A stretch of 64,000 nucleotides of DNA. It comes from Volutella citrinella (taxonomy: Eukaryota; Ascomycota; Sordariomycetes; Hypocreales; Nectriaceae). A program made the translations under genes and the position numbers. The DNA lies in assembly GCA_034401135.1 (NCBI GenBank), contig JAWZSP010000007.1:992001-1056000 (forward strand), read 5' to 3'. How positions within the stretch are numbered: position 1 is the first letter of the stretch; each line of letters opens with the position of its first letter. Below the pieces are notes generated by a model. That model ran no database searches. It was not told the DNA's origin and saw only the letters and a program-made list of their open reading frames with translations. This document shows, piece by piece, positions 12,411-23,496 of the stretch.

Positions 12411-15400
12411 TCACTCGGTGATTCCGTCCCAGGTGAGCTGCTCGCTGCCGCTGGTGACGTCGCGCACAGTCATGCCCGTGATGTTGAGCACAGTCATCTC
12501 AACCTCTTCCTCGGTCATGGCCTGGCCCGCGGCCTTCTGGCCCTCGAGCACGTCGTAAAGGCTGTACACTTGGTCGTTCTTGGCTTCGAGACGCTTGAAT
12601 AGGACGCGAATCCGCTCAGCCAGATCGAGTCGCTCACGGCGGCCAAGAGCCTTGTCCTTGGCGTTGTACCGCGCTTGAAGACGGGCCAGCTCCAGCTGCA
12701 GGTGGTGAGCCTCATCCTCGAGGCCCTTGATAACAAGGGCAAGTGCATGTCCAGGAGAATGGGCTGGGCGGATGGTGGGATCCTCAACGGAAAGGTCACG
12801 ATCTGTGACAGGAACGGGACGAGGCACAGTGACACGTTTCTTGCCGGCAGCCATGTCTGCCGAGGTCAAGACGCGTCGGTGAGATGTGATGCGGGCGCAT
12901 ACAGTGCAGTTGCGGCAGTTGTGCTCACAGAGGCCATCTAGAACCCGACGGGCATCGTGTGACAAGGTAGGGCAGGTGTCTTGGTCCACTGTGCGGATGC
13001 TCTCGGCCGTCATCTCGGTCATGTTCGTGGTCCTGTGGGAAGTGCGGGTGTGCTGTGACCTCTGGCTGTGGCTGGTGCTTGCCTGAGCAATCGTCTTCTT
13101 GTACTGCTTGGTCTTGGGCTGCTTGACAACCTTGGGTGCCAGGTCCAGCTGAAGGGACTGATCCTGCGTAGTGTCGTCCAGCGACTGAGCCCCAGTCGTA
13201 TCGTCATTCTGTTCAAACTCGTCCATGTTGTAGGCCAGCGAAATCTGTTGAGAGCTTGTCCGGCCGGACTTGGACGAATTCCGTCGCTTGCTGCCTTGGT
13301 TTGCGATGTTGGTGCCAGTGTTTTCTGCCTTGTCGGGGACGGAAAAGGCAACCTTTTGGCTGTTTGAGGCAGCCTTACTAGAAGACTTGGACTTGCGCAC
13401 TTCGCTGTGAGATGTTGTCTCACGCTTGGTGTGGTTATCATGAGTCACTTCCTCCGTGAGGTCAGGCAGAGTGGGCATCTTGGCGCTCTGTGCAGTCAGC
13501 TCGGGCAGCTCCTTGGTTTGCGTGTGCTCGACGGAGACAGCATCGTTGCTGTTCATGGTGATGTCGGGGAGAAAAAAGGCCGAAGTCATATTCTCGTCCG
13601 TGTCGTCGTCGTCGTCCAGCTGGGCGGGGAAATCATTTTTCGGCGTTGGGCGGAAGTGATCCAGCTGTTCCTTCAAAAATTCAACCTCCTCCTTGAGCTT
13701 GATATTCTCATCGTGCATGTTGTGAATGCTTCGCTCAAATCCAGAGTTTTCGCGTCGAAGAATCTTGTTCTCGCTGAAGTACTTGTCATTGTGGCGCACC
13801 AGGCTCTCATTATCCTCTCGCAGGGTCGTCTTCTCCTGCTGGAAGCTTTGAACCTCTTGCTGCAAGGCCTCGACCTCCTCTCGAGAAGCATCAAGCTCAT
13901 GTTGCACTCCATCCAGGCTCTCACGAAGGTCCTCGTTCTCATGAGTCAAGGTCTTGTTGGCCAAACGGAGAGAGCGGTTCTCGGTGATGAGGGATTGGTT
14001 CTCCCGACGGACAGTATTGTTGTCAGTTCGGAGTGACTCGACCTCCTGCTTCATGGCTTCGTACTCCCGACGCATGTTATCATTGTCGGTGCTAAGAGAC
14101 TTGTTCTCCAGTTGCAGGGCTTCCCGCCCGTGCTTGAGCTTGACAAGGTCGTGGCGAAGAGTATCGTTATCCTGTTGAAGCTGCTCGGTAGACTCGAGCT
14201 GTCGGTGGGTTGTTGAGAGCTCCTTCTCCTTGGTGCTAAGCTTGCGGGTGAGTTTGTTGATGTCCTCACATGCTTCCTGAAGCTTCCTGACGGCACGGTC
14301 CTTCTCCTGTCTGAGAGCATCGTTCTCAATCTCGTTGAGACTAGTCTTTCGCGAGGCCTCCTCCAGGCGCGTTTGCAGCGAAGTAACTTCCATCTCAAGC
14401 ACTGACGAGAATTAGCTACGCTGTTCTGAGGGGGCAGGAAACAAGAACAAATAAAAACTCACAAGTCTTTTGATTCACCAGTCGTTCAGTGGCCTGATGA
14501 GTGCTGAAGTCCACATCCACAGACTTTCGATTCTTCAACTGCGCTTCTAGGCGCTCGACCTGGAGTTGGAGATTTGAGGCGTAGTCCTGTACTTTTTCAT
14601 AATGCTCCTGGAGAGAAATAATCTCTTCTCGGATCATATCCATAGAGACAAAAATCTTCTCCTCGTCCTCAGGGACTTCCAGGGCATCCACTTCGGCATG
14701 ATTCATGTTGGCAGCTTCGGCTGCACGATCATGAACTCGACCATTCTTCACAAAGATAGGGACACCATTCTGCATCGCACCACTAAATCGAAGAGTTCCT
14801 GTCACGAAGTCGCCCAGGTGGGAGACATCGGGCATGAAGAATGACCGCGCGTAAGACTCATTACGTCCCGGGCTCGCCATTGATTCGGGCGAGGGGGGCA
14901 CGGCCGTTAGGCTCGACTTGGCCGAGGACATTTGAGGAGATGAGTGCTCCGTAGGCCGTTGCTGCTCCTGGCTCTTGGGGCTCCGGGAGGCACTGCGCAG
15001 ACGGTCGATGGCTTCTGAGATGGAGACGTGACGTCGGTGCGTTTCCGAAGTCGTGCGAGACGAAGTTTGCGTGTGCACCTTGGATAGGGGGCTAGGGTTT
15101 CGGGCAGCCTTGGACAAGCCAGGATGTGATAGAGTGCGAGCAGGAGACTTTAGGAGGGACGAGAGGTCGGACTCGTTGTCCTCAACGCGAGGCTGCATCT
15201 CGGCACGCGTCCTCTTGTATCCACTCCAGGCATCGCGGGTAGAGTCATCGAGAAACTGAACACTTGCGGCTGGGGGTTTGTTCTCCTTGGACTCGGCACT
15301 CAGCGGTCGCGTGTCGGTGTCGTCGTCGTAGTTGGGCGCGTCGAGCGCCTTGGGCTTGCCAAAGAACTCGGGCCACTTGCGGTGAGCCGCGTCCCAGTTG

Positions 15401-15615
15401 ACGGCCATGTTTCGAGGCGCGGTGACACGCGCAATGTCCTCATTGAGCTTGCGCGTGGACTCGCCATCAGGATCGGAGAAGACGGAGGACATAGTTGGGC
15501 TAACGGTGCCGTGGGAGCCGGTTGATGAGGGCGGAGAGTTGAAGGGGTTTTCGCGGTTGGCGTTCATCTCCCGCAGAATGCGAGAGCGATATCTGCTAGT
15601 AGTTTCGACGTCCAT
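12411..15615 (-). CDS. Spindle-pole-body coiled-coil protein, PPC89/CEP57-like
   Basis: Probable structural component of the spindle pole body/microtubule-organising centre. Two exons: 15615..14463 and 14401..12411 (phase 1 intron with GTGAGT donor), 1047 aa. The N-terminal third is disordered and Ser/Pro-rich, starting MDVETTSRYRSRILREMN. Residues about 320-690 form a long heptad-repeat coiled coil (many EIE, LRxEN and SLRTDN patterns). The extreme C-terminus (about nt 12770-12540), with PGHALALVIKGLEDEAHHLQ and LAERIRVLFKRLEAKNDQ, resembles the CEP57 microtubule-binding domain. A CxxCxxC-type cluster (CEHNCRNCTVC) lies just before it. An upstream in-frame TTG at 15636 is not a credible start. 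Orthology to PPC89 is my reading and the role is inferred from the family. Confidence 0.8.
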
Positions 15616-17091
15616 GGCGCCCGTTCTACACGTCAAGGCGCGTGAATTGTGGGAGGAGCACGGAGTCGGGGATGGAGGGCGCGGGTGCAGGTGCGCCGGT
15701 GGGACGTGTTGATCCCAGTGGGAGAGGGCGTTGGAGGGTTAAGGGCTACTCAATTGTCGAGGCAGAGATGCATACGAACGCGTAAGAGAGGTTGGTTCGT
15801 TGCGGACAAGTGCATGGGCAAAATGTGGCAGCAGAGGCACTGGGTCGGGGATAATTGGAGAGAGAGGGAAACTTGAAGTTATGGTCGCGGTTTAGATGGT
15901 GGAACTGCCAGTGTCTGTTTTGGGCCGGAAGTAAACAAAGAGTCCTCAGCGGGATCCACACTGCTGGGTCCCGCGCCAGGACGGACGCTGAGTGGCTCAC
16001 TAGTATTTCGTGCCAGCGGGGGAAAATCCACGGCGTGAGGCGTCGCACAGTGGGCAGGCGACTGCGGGGACCTCCAGTGTCTCATTGGCGGCCAACTGAT
16101 GCATGTCAGCGCATTCTGTGCTGTCCACCGCTGCAGTCCGGTGCATTTGCTGTACGATGGCTGCAGTGTAGACAGGGCTGGGTAAACAACAGCCCATCTA
16201 TCCATCTTGATTTCTCTATGGAGTAATTCGAGGGCAAGTGGAGCATGCACCCCGTCCTGTTCCTATATGCGTTTATTCCCTTCCATAGGTACTGAATCTC
16301 TGATCCTCGACACCTTCATTGCACCTCCGGGCCTCCGAAATATAGGACTATAACCCTCAGCCATGTCCATCCGATTGGCCGAAATCTGTATGCGGGCTTG
16401 CATTTGTTAGGCATGACCCCAAGACATCATGTCAGACGGGCCACCATTTGCGACTCGTGACCCTGCTTGCTTCGTCGCAGGCGTCACTCTTTCAGGCGAT
16501 GCACTGTAGGTTTTGTTCCACAGGCCCTAAGATGCTAGCACCGTAACGCCCTCCTCACCTCCCCACGGCCCTAGCCTCCGGCCTACTGGAACAAGTTTAG
16601 GTAGTTCCTCCAAGGCGGTCATGACTCTCCTCGCTCCGCCTGTTTCCCCAATGACCCACCTGTTCCTCCCCTGGCCTCCCGCACCAACGACGTTTCGGCC
16701 ACACCTCGTCCACAGCTAGAGTCGCGACCGATCTTGGCTGGTGGGGCGGCGTCGTACGCTGGTTCATCCCTCAGACAAGCCCTCGCTTGATAACGTCCAG
16801 CCATCCCCCAAAAACAGCCCCGTCCACCGCTTCCTTGCCTCAACCGCAACCGAGGTGCGCGTATCCCTTCAGCGATACGTCCAAATCTCACATCAGGGAC
16901 ACAGCGCGATCCCCGCCGAGCGCCACAGCGCCGACCTCGTCACGGCCACCATCGCGAGTCGCTCGTCATGACCAGCGACATGGATGACTTGATCCCATAA
17001 AAGCCCTCACGCTGCAGCAAGCAACGGCTCCTTGCCTTGAAACGCCTTTTTTTGGATAATTTCGTGTCGCCTGTCGCGTCTCCCCGTCGCC
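15616..17091. promoter_or_regulatory. Divergent intergenic PPC89-like / GH76
   Basis: 1476 bp between two divergent start codons. No coding frame here has family resemblance. The GH76-proximal part has a TATA-like element. The rest is presumably regulatory for both genes. Confidence 0.5.
16996..17003 (+). promoter_or_regulatory. TATA-like element of GH76 gene
   Basis: CATAAAAG lies about 90 bp upstream of the GH76 ATG, a normal spacing for a fungal TATA element once a short leader is allowed. Confidence 0.4.
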
Positions 17092-18992
17092 ATGGCTGGA
17101 TCTACAGTCATCGCCAGCTTGATAGCCTTGTCTGCCCTTCAGTTGGGCAGCGCCACTCCCACCAGTCACATTGCCCAGAATTACTGCCCAGTCCTTTACA
17201 CCAATCCACCACACAACTGCCGGCCACTCCCCAACACCTTTCTTAGCCTGTCTCCGGAACCACCAGACACTCTACCTGCGGAACTTGAAATTCTTGAACA
17301 TGCAGTCGAAGCACTCGCCGTCTTACAAGATCGGTACTTTGAGTCCGACTTTGCCACTTGGCCCTCTGCTATCGACTGGACAGCGGCAACAGTAGGAACC
17401 GTTGTTGCTGGCATGCTGTCGGCTCTCTCCAAGTCATTGGCAAATGTAGATCTCAATGGTCTTGGTGATTGGAAGGCCAAGGAGAACCTTATATCATCAT
17501 TTTACGACCAATTAGTTGGGTCTTACTTTGGACAAGACGTGCTCTCCATCAGAGGACAGGTAACTCGAGCGTTCCTCCATCATGTTGCTTTCTTTGAATT
17601 GACTGACAAATCCTCCAGGCTTACGACGATATTCTATGGGTCGCGCTGGAATGGCTTGAGGCGATCAAGTTTGTCAAACGTCACTCGGCGCTTCATTACC
17701 CAATCCCAAGCATGAGGCAAGATGAAGGAGGCGATGGGCTGAAGAAGATTATTGCTTCAATACCTTGGCATGGACACAACTGGCTCTCATCGTTTGCGCA
17801 TCGCTCTCGCATCTTCTGGGACCTAGGCGCTCAAGGCTGGGAGACCAAACTTTGCAACGGTGGCATGGTGTGGAACCCACGGTTGCACCCCTACAAAAAC
17901 GCAATAACCAATGAGCTCTGGATCTCTGCTTCCATCTCCATGTACCTCTACTTCCCCGGTGATAACTTCACCGCTCCGTGGCTTGCATCTACCAAGTTTC
18001 CGGGTAACGACCCAAGGCACTTGGAGGCTGCCATTGCGGGATACAAGTGGCTGATGGGCGTCAACATGACAAACGCCAAAGGATTGTTTGTCGACGGCTA
18101 CCACATCGACAACAGAAAGCCAGGCAATACTAAATGCGACGTGCGAGATGAAATGGTATACACGTACAACCAAGGCGTGATCCTGACAGGCCAGCGCGGT
18201 CTCTGGACTGTTACTGGTAGCCCGTCATATCTGGAGGATGGACACAACCTCGTGCAGTCAGTCATTGCAGCAACGGGCTGGGATTTGCAATACAATCATC
18301 CAGCCGACGATTTAGCCAAGGTCCCTTCCGGTTGGCTGCCGCCCTGGCGGGGTCTCGGCCGAGGAGGCATCCTGGAGGAACAGTGTGATGCAAGTGGAAC
18401 ATGCTCACAAGACGGGCAAGCGTTCAAGGGCATCTTCTTTCATCACTTCGCCGGGTTTTGCGCTCCTCTGGACCCTCTTGTCGTGGCAAAGGGTATGCAT
18501 CTAGACGAAGGCGGATTCCGTCAAATCGAGGCTGCCCACTCGGCAGCCTGCAAATCATACATGGGTTGGTTGAGGCACAACACAATTGCTGCATTAGCTA
18601 CCCGTGACGACAGTGGACGGTTCGGCATGTGGTGGGGTGCCGGCGTTTTTGATGCGATTGTCACGATTGACCATGATGGTATCGACCATAATGCCGAGAA
18701 TACCACAGACTATCGCAACCAGGGAACACCAGAGGATGACACATGGGGCGGCCCTCGTCCATGGGTTCCTGGCACCGGGGGTTGGGGGCTGGTCGACCCA
18801 GCATCTGGCCAGAACGTCCTCAGTCTCCAGGAGTCTTACCATACAAAGACCCAAAAGCATTTGGGCAGTACAATGAAGTCGAAACGAGACAGAGACCCCA
18901 ACCAAAGGGGGCGCGGCCGGACCGTTGAAACCCAGATGGGAGGCCTGTCACTGGTAACGGCGTTTTGGGACCTCTCACAGACATATCTATGA
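17092..18992 (+). CDS. Secreted GH76 alpha-1,6-mannanase
   Basis: Predicted endo-alpha-1,6-mannanase acting on mannan backbones of fungal walls, as a hydrolase or in wall remodelling. Exons 17092..17559 and 17619..18992, phase 0 intron, 613 aa. A signal peptide is clear: a hydrophobic stretch after MAGSTV, cleaving near SAT-PT. The second exon opens with AYDDILWVALEWLEA; Asp159-Asp160 match the catalytic Asp pair known for GH76. Other family landmarks are CNGGMVWNPRLHPYKNAITN, RDDSGRFGMWWGAG and the terminal RGRTVETQMGGLSLVTAFW. Unlike the DFG5/DCW1 branch, there is no hydrophobic C-terminal tail for a GPI anchor, so a freely secreted enzyme is more likely. Confidence 0.9.
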
Positions 18993-19537
18993 CCGTACAC
19001 GGGTTCGCCGACAAATTTATGACGCAGCATGATTTACATGGTTTTAGAATTATATAAATGCATATGACGTAGGCCGATGGCCTAGACGCGAGCATATTTA
19101 TTAGATACTATTCAGCGTGATCATGTTCGCAGTCGCACGCGCATCTATAACGCTAGCGAATGCGAGCCATCGGCGAGGGCGATTGGTGGGGGTCGGTCGG
19201 ACAGTCTGCACTTGAGCAAGCAGGCTAGCTCAATTGAGAACAAATTCGGAAGTGGGCTGAAGATGCACTTCGCACTCGCTTCGAAGTTGTCGTATGCTGG
19301 ATCGCAACCCGAGAGGTAAAGGAAACGGCAGTCCACGTAAGAATATATAAGTATGGGGACATTGATGCTTGCGCTTTTTGATGCACATTCGCCTCCCACA
19401 TCCACATCATCAAGCCTCGTGTTACACATCATCTACTTACCACCTTACCCTACAGTTTGCAACTTTGGAGTTGCAAGCACCCAATTCCAATTCCTGCGAA
19501 ACCACACAATCTATTACATACCTTACCTACAAGAGCA
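18993..19537. other. Intergenic, GH76 3' flank and upstream of MGCC protein
   Basis: A 545-bp tandem spacer. It has an AT-rich GH76 3' flank (TTATATAAATG near 19050) and, further on, a TATA box and a pyrimidine-rich leader for the next gene. No other gene seen. Confidence 0.5.
19344..19351 (+). promoter_or_regulatory. TATA box upstream of MGCC/PPxY gene
   Basis: TATATAAG matches the consensus and sits about 190 bp before the ATG at 19538, followed by a CT/AC-rich leader. It supports the small downstream frame being transcribed. Confidence 0.5.
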
Positions 19538-19945
19538 ATGGGCTGCTGTCACGGTGGCGCTGCACGCCGAGCTCAAAGGCGGGCCCAACGGCGGGCGGAG
19601 CGCGAACAGTTCCGACAAGAGCGGGCCAGATGCAAGGCAGAACGGGCGGCGAGAGTGGCGCAACGAACTGAACACCGACTTCAGCGTTTCTTCAGCATAT
19701 GGGCACCGCGCCCACACGAGCCCAAACCTCTCATTGTCCCTTCTCATCAGTTCAACCAGTCTTTGACCCCAACAACCAAGCTCACAAGCCCGCCGCCTCG
19801 CCAGGCTGTACCCGAGCTTGAGGCCCTTTCAGCGAATACCTACCCATCAAACAAGGCGTTTTTGGCCGAGCTGGATTCTGGGAGACCAAGCCGGGAGATG
19901 GTTATGAGCCCGCCGCCGGCATATGAGGCAGTGGCTGGGAAGTGA
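19538..19945 (+). CDS. Small lipidation-motif protein with PPxY tail (unrecognised)
   Basis: A 135-aa protein I do not recognise. The chosen ATG gives Met-Gly-Cys-Cys-His-Gly-Gly at the N-terminus, a candidate N-myristoylation (Gly2) plus palmitoylation (Cys3, Cys4) site, although residue 6 is Gly rather than the preferred Ser/Thr. Residues 8-55 form a highly charged Arg/Ala/Gln/Glu helix (ARRAQRRAQRRAEREQFR) able to sit on acidic membrane. The C-terminal third is Pro/Ser-rich and ends with PPPAY (residues 125-129), a PPxY motif of the kind bound by WW domains of Rsp5-type ubiquitin ligases. No transmembrane segment. The frame extends upstream without stop, but the MGCC start best explains the motif. 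An adaptor role is inference. Confidence 0.6.
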   Translation: MGCCHGGAARRAQRRAQRRAEREQFRQERARCKAERAARVAQRTEHRLQRFFSIWAPRPHEPKPLIVPSHQFNQSLTPTTKLTSPPPRQAVPELEALSANTYPSNKAFLAELDSGRPSREMVMSPPPAYEAVAGK

Positions 19946-20667
19946 GTGATACGGGGATTTATGGACTGGGTACCATATCTGTGTACGGTTTGGATGAGAC
20001 ATGTGCCTGACAGCTGAAGGCATGATCGGAGTACTGTGTATTAGTAGAGAGTGAATGGGTTTCCCGCTGGAGATGGCGTTGGTTCGGAGGTGCAGTAGAG
20101 CAGCGTAGCGTCACTTACAAATTGATCAGTTCTGGCTTATCGAGCTGTAATCCGCCCCCAAAATAAATGACGTGGCTGTGGTTGGCCCTTGCAGGTGGCG
20201 GTTGGCACCGCTCCGATATCGACCCCGCCAGCTCTTTCTGGACCCCGCTAAAGAAGTTGGTTTGCACGTGGTGGAAATAGGTCGACTTGACAGCACAAAA
20301 CGGTCCTGCTCAACCGCTGACTGAATTTGCAATGTAGGGACTTGTCGTGTTATGTGGCAACCAGTAATATGACATATCAGTAGCCAGAACACTCGCGAAA
20401 TGCCCCGTGATAGGTTTCAATGGAGCGACAACGGACGTGGTCGGGTGTTCCCGTATGTCGGTGAGCCAACGGTTGAGTCATTAGCACCCGGTAGAGGGAC
20501 CTGGCATTCTACGGTGGCGCCCCTCATTTTCAGGTACTGCAGCACGTGTGGATCTTCTGGCGATGCGTGCACATGCCGCATGGACCAAAAATTCAAGGTC
20601 CGGTCCATCGGCCTGACTCGTCCCTACCGTCTTTCCTTCTTCACAACAACACCATCATCAGATCACG
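19946..20667. other. Intergenic upstream of ILV1
   Basis: 722 bp holding the 3' flank of the small MGCC gene and the ILV1 promoter. The last 50 bp are a CT/CA-rich leader (CTTTCCTTCTTCACAACAAC). No clear operator or uORF is claimed. Confidence 0.5.
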
Positions 20668-22489
20668 ATGCCGTCACTAACAGAGTCTCCGATGGCCTCT
20701 ACCATGACCAACGGCACCCCCAATGGCACCGTAAACGGTACCAATGGCGCGCCTCGCCCTGAGACGCCTACCGGCACCATGGCCTTGACCGAGTACACCA
20801 TCAACCCGTCCACGCCGTCCGAAGAGAAGCGTCGCCGCATCCAGCAGGTTGTCCCCGATGACTACCTCCTCCCCACGGGATACCCCGACGTAAGGCTCTA
20901 CCCATGCGTTTGGACGATTGGGTCGGAATTCGAATACTGATGTTGTGGTTCCTGTCTAGTATCTTCGTCTTATCGCCAGCGCCACATCCCGAGTCTACGA
21001 GGCCTGCGTCGTCACCCCCCTCACCCCCGCCGTGAACCTGAGCAACCGGCTCGAGTGCAATGTCCTGCTTAAGCGCGAGGATCAGCAGCCAGTCTTCAGC
21101 TTCAAGCTGCGCGGTGCTTACAACAAGATGGCCCACCTCGACCCGACCAAGAGCTGGAAGGGCGTTGTCTGCTGCTCGGCTGGCAACCACGCCCAAGGCG
21201 TGGCATACTCGGCCCGCAAGCTCAAGATCCCTGCCACCGTCATCATGCCCGAGGCGACCCCGAGCATCAAGCACATGAACGTTGCCCGGCTGGGCGGCCA
21301 TGTCGTGCTCCACGGTGCCGACTTTGATGCCGCCAAGGAGGAGTGCGCCAGGCGGGAGAAGCAGGATGGCCTCATCAACATCCCCCCCTTTGATGACCCT
21401 TATGTCATCGCTGGGCAGGGCACCATTGGAAACGAACTTTTTGGCCAGGTGAACATGTCCAAGGTTGAGGCCATCTTCTGCTGCTGCGGTGGAGGAGGTC
21501 TCATTGCTGGAATTGGCCTCTACGTCAAGCGGATGGCGCCTCATGTCAAGATCATTGGCGTTGAGGCTGCCGATGCGAACGCAATGGCACAGTCCTTGAA
21601 GAAGGGCGAACGGGTTGTGCTCAAGGACGTGGGCCTGTTTGCTGATGGAGCTGCCGTCAAGACCCTGGGCGAGGAGACCTTCCGCATTGCCAAGGAGGTT
21701 GTTGACGATGTTATTGAGATCTCCACTGATGAGATTTGCGCCGCTATCAAGGACATGTACGACGACACGCGATCCGGGCTGGAGCCTGCTGGAGCCTTGT
21801 CCATCGCCGGTCTCAAGAAGTACGTCGCGCAAAACCCTTCGCGGGACCCCAAACGCACCCTCATTGCCGTCACGTCTGGCGCCAACATGAACTTTGACCG
21901 CCTGAGGTTTGTCGCTGAGCGTGCCACCCTGGGCGAAGGCAAGGAGGTGCTTCTATCTGTCAAGATCCCCGAGAGGCCTGGGGCTTTTGCCAAACTCATC
22001 AAGACTATCAACCCTCACTTCGTCACCGAGTTCTCCTATCGATACTCCAGCAGGGATATCGCCAATATCCTCATTGGTCTGTCATTGACGGCACCTGCGC
22101 ACCAGCGCTCCGAGGAGCTTCGGTTGCTTATCGATCGCATCAAGTCGGACGAGATGGATGTGACCGATCTCTCCGGCGATGAGCTTGCCAAGAGCCACAT
22201 CCGTTACCTCGTTGGCGGCCGATCTGACGTCGCCAACGAACGCCTATACATGTTCACATTCCCCGAGCGACCCGGTGCTCTTGAGAAGTTCTTGGTTACA
22301 CTGCGTCCCAAGTTCAACATCAGCCTGTTCCAGTATCGCAACTACGGCGGTGACGTGGGCAAGATCCTCGCAGGTATCCAGTGCCCCGATGAGGAGCTCG
22401 CCGAGTTGCAGCAGTTCATCCATGAGGTTGGCTATCCCTTCGAGGACTGTTCCAACTCGGAGGTGTTCAAGACTTTCCTGCGGAGCTAG
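20668..22489 (+). CDS. ILV1: Threonine deaminase (biosynthetic)
   Basis: PLP enzyme converting threonine to 2-oxobutyrate and ammonia, the first committed step to isoleucine, normally in mitochondria and feedback-inhibited by Ile. Exons 20668..20889 and 20960..22489, phase 0 intron, 583 aa. The catalytic domain shows the PLP lysine motif FSFKLRGAYNKM, the substrate loop SAGNHAQG and the phosphate-binding CCGGGGLIAG. Two C-terminal ACT-like regulatory modules each contain PERPGA (KIPERPGAFAKLI and FPERPGALEKFL), the mark of the allosteric biosynthetic form rather than the short catabolic one. The N-terminal 50 residues are Asn/Gly/Thr-rich (repeated NGT) with no obvious amphipathic presequence. 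Confidence 0.96.
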
Positions 22490-23484
22490 ACATTGCAAAT
22501 ACCGCAGGATTGTCAGCATAGATAGTGGCACAACAATGGCGTTGGGGGGTTAAAAATAGAATGCTGCCTGTTGAATGATGAATATAGACCGTTACCGGCA
22601 ACGTCTATTGCGTAACGGTGTTTTCTGGTACAAAGTAGATAATTTTAGCCAATATATTGAGTTGTGGATAGCATCCAGCTAATGCACATTGCTTTGCGAT
22701 CAGTGGGATCCAGATAACTAATCGCCTGCGCCTGGTCACAGTGGATTTGACTCAACGTCTTGCCCCAAAGGATCATTAGTCGGAATATTCCCATCTGGTC
22801 TTTGGCCACCCACCCAACCACCCGTCATTTGTGCATTTTTAGGATACATGACAGTGATGGGCTATGGAATATGGCTGTCAGACGGGGTCGTTTTGGACCG
22901 TGTAACCTTCCTTGATCTCCAAATCCCACGAAGAGGGCGATTAATAGTCCCATCAGGTTGTTCGGGCCAATGGATATCTAGAACCAGGTTCCTAGTCTTT
23001 GACGGAGACACGGGTCCTTGGGCATGCGGCCCTCTGTTCCAACCATGCAGCCTCGGAAACTGAGGTTGACAACCGTCAACTCATCTGCCCACCAATTGTA
23101 CAATTACAAATGCTAGAGCTTGCAGGAAGCCTGTTGCGGGCCGACCAATCCTACGAGGGCTTGAAATTTTGGCTAGACGGGGCTGGTTTGGTTTGAGACG
23201 GACGATATCGTTGGCGTAGGATGGCACGAACGTGACTGACCACGCGTTGAGAGATAAGGGAAGGGATGGGTCGACTCTCCTCTTCGCCTTTAGGAAGTCC
23301 CGATGGAGGAAGCGGATTTAGAGGGATCTTATCAACACAAAGGAAACAGGGACATGGGTGAACCAAATGTTTCGTTTGGCTTTGTTACGTCCATGGCCAT
23401 AATAACAGTCAACGAGGGCTCATGGCAGCCCGGTGCTAGTTAGTGCCATTACGATTCAGCTGGACTGGTCACAGACCACAAAGT

Positions 23485-23496
23485 AAAAAAAAAAAA
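23485..23496 (+). repeat. Poly(A) tract, 12 bases
   Basis: An uninterrupted run of 12 A within non-coding DNA. No flanking target-site duplication or retro-element sequence is seen. Confidence 0.8.

Noticed and set aside
12411..14401. Several long plus-strand frames opposite the coiled-coil exon
   Set aside because: These are antisense shadows caused by the biased codon use of the minus-strand gene.
15616..15636. Upstream extension of the PPC89-like protein
   Set aside because: The upstream in-frame start is TTG. The ATG at 15615 is the first valid start.
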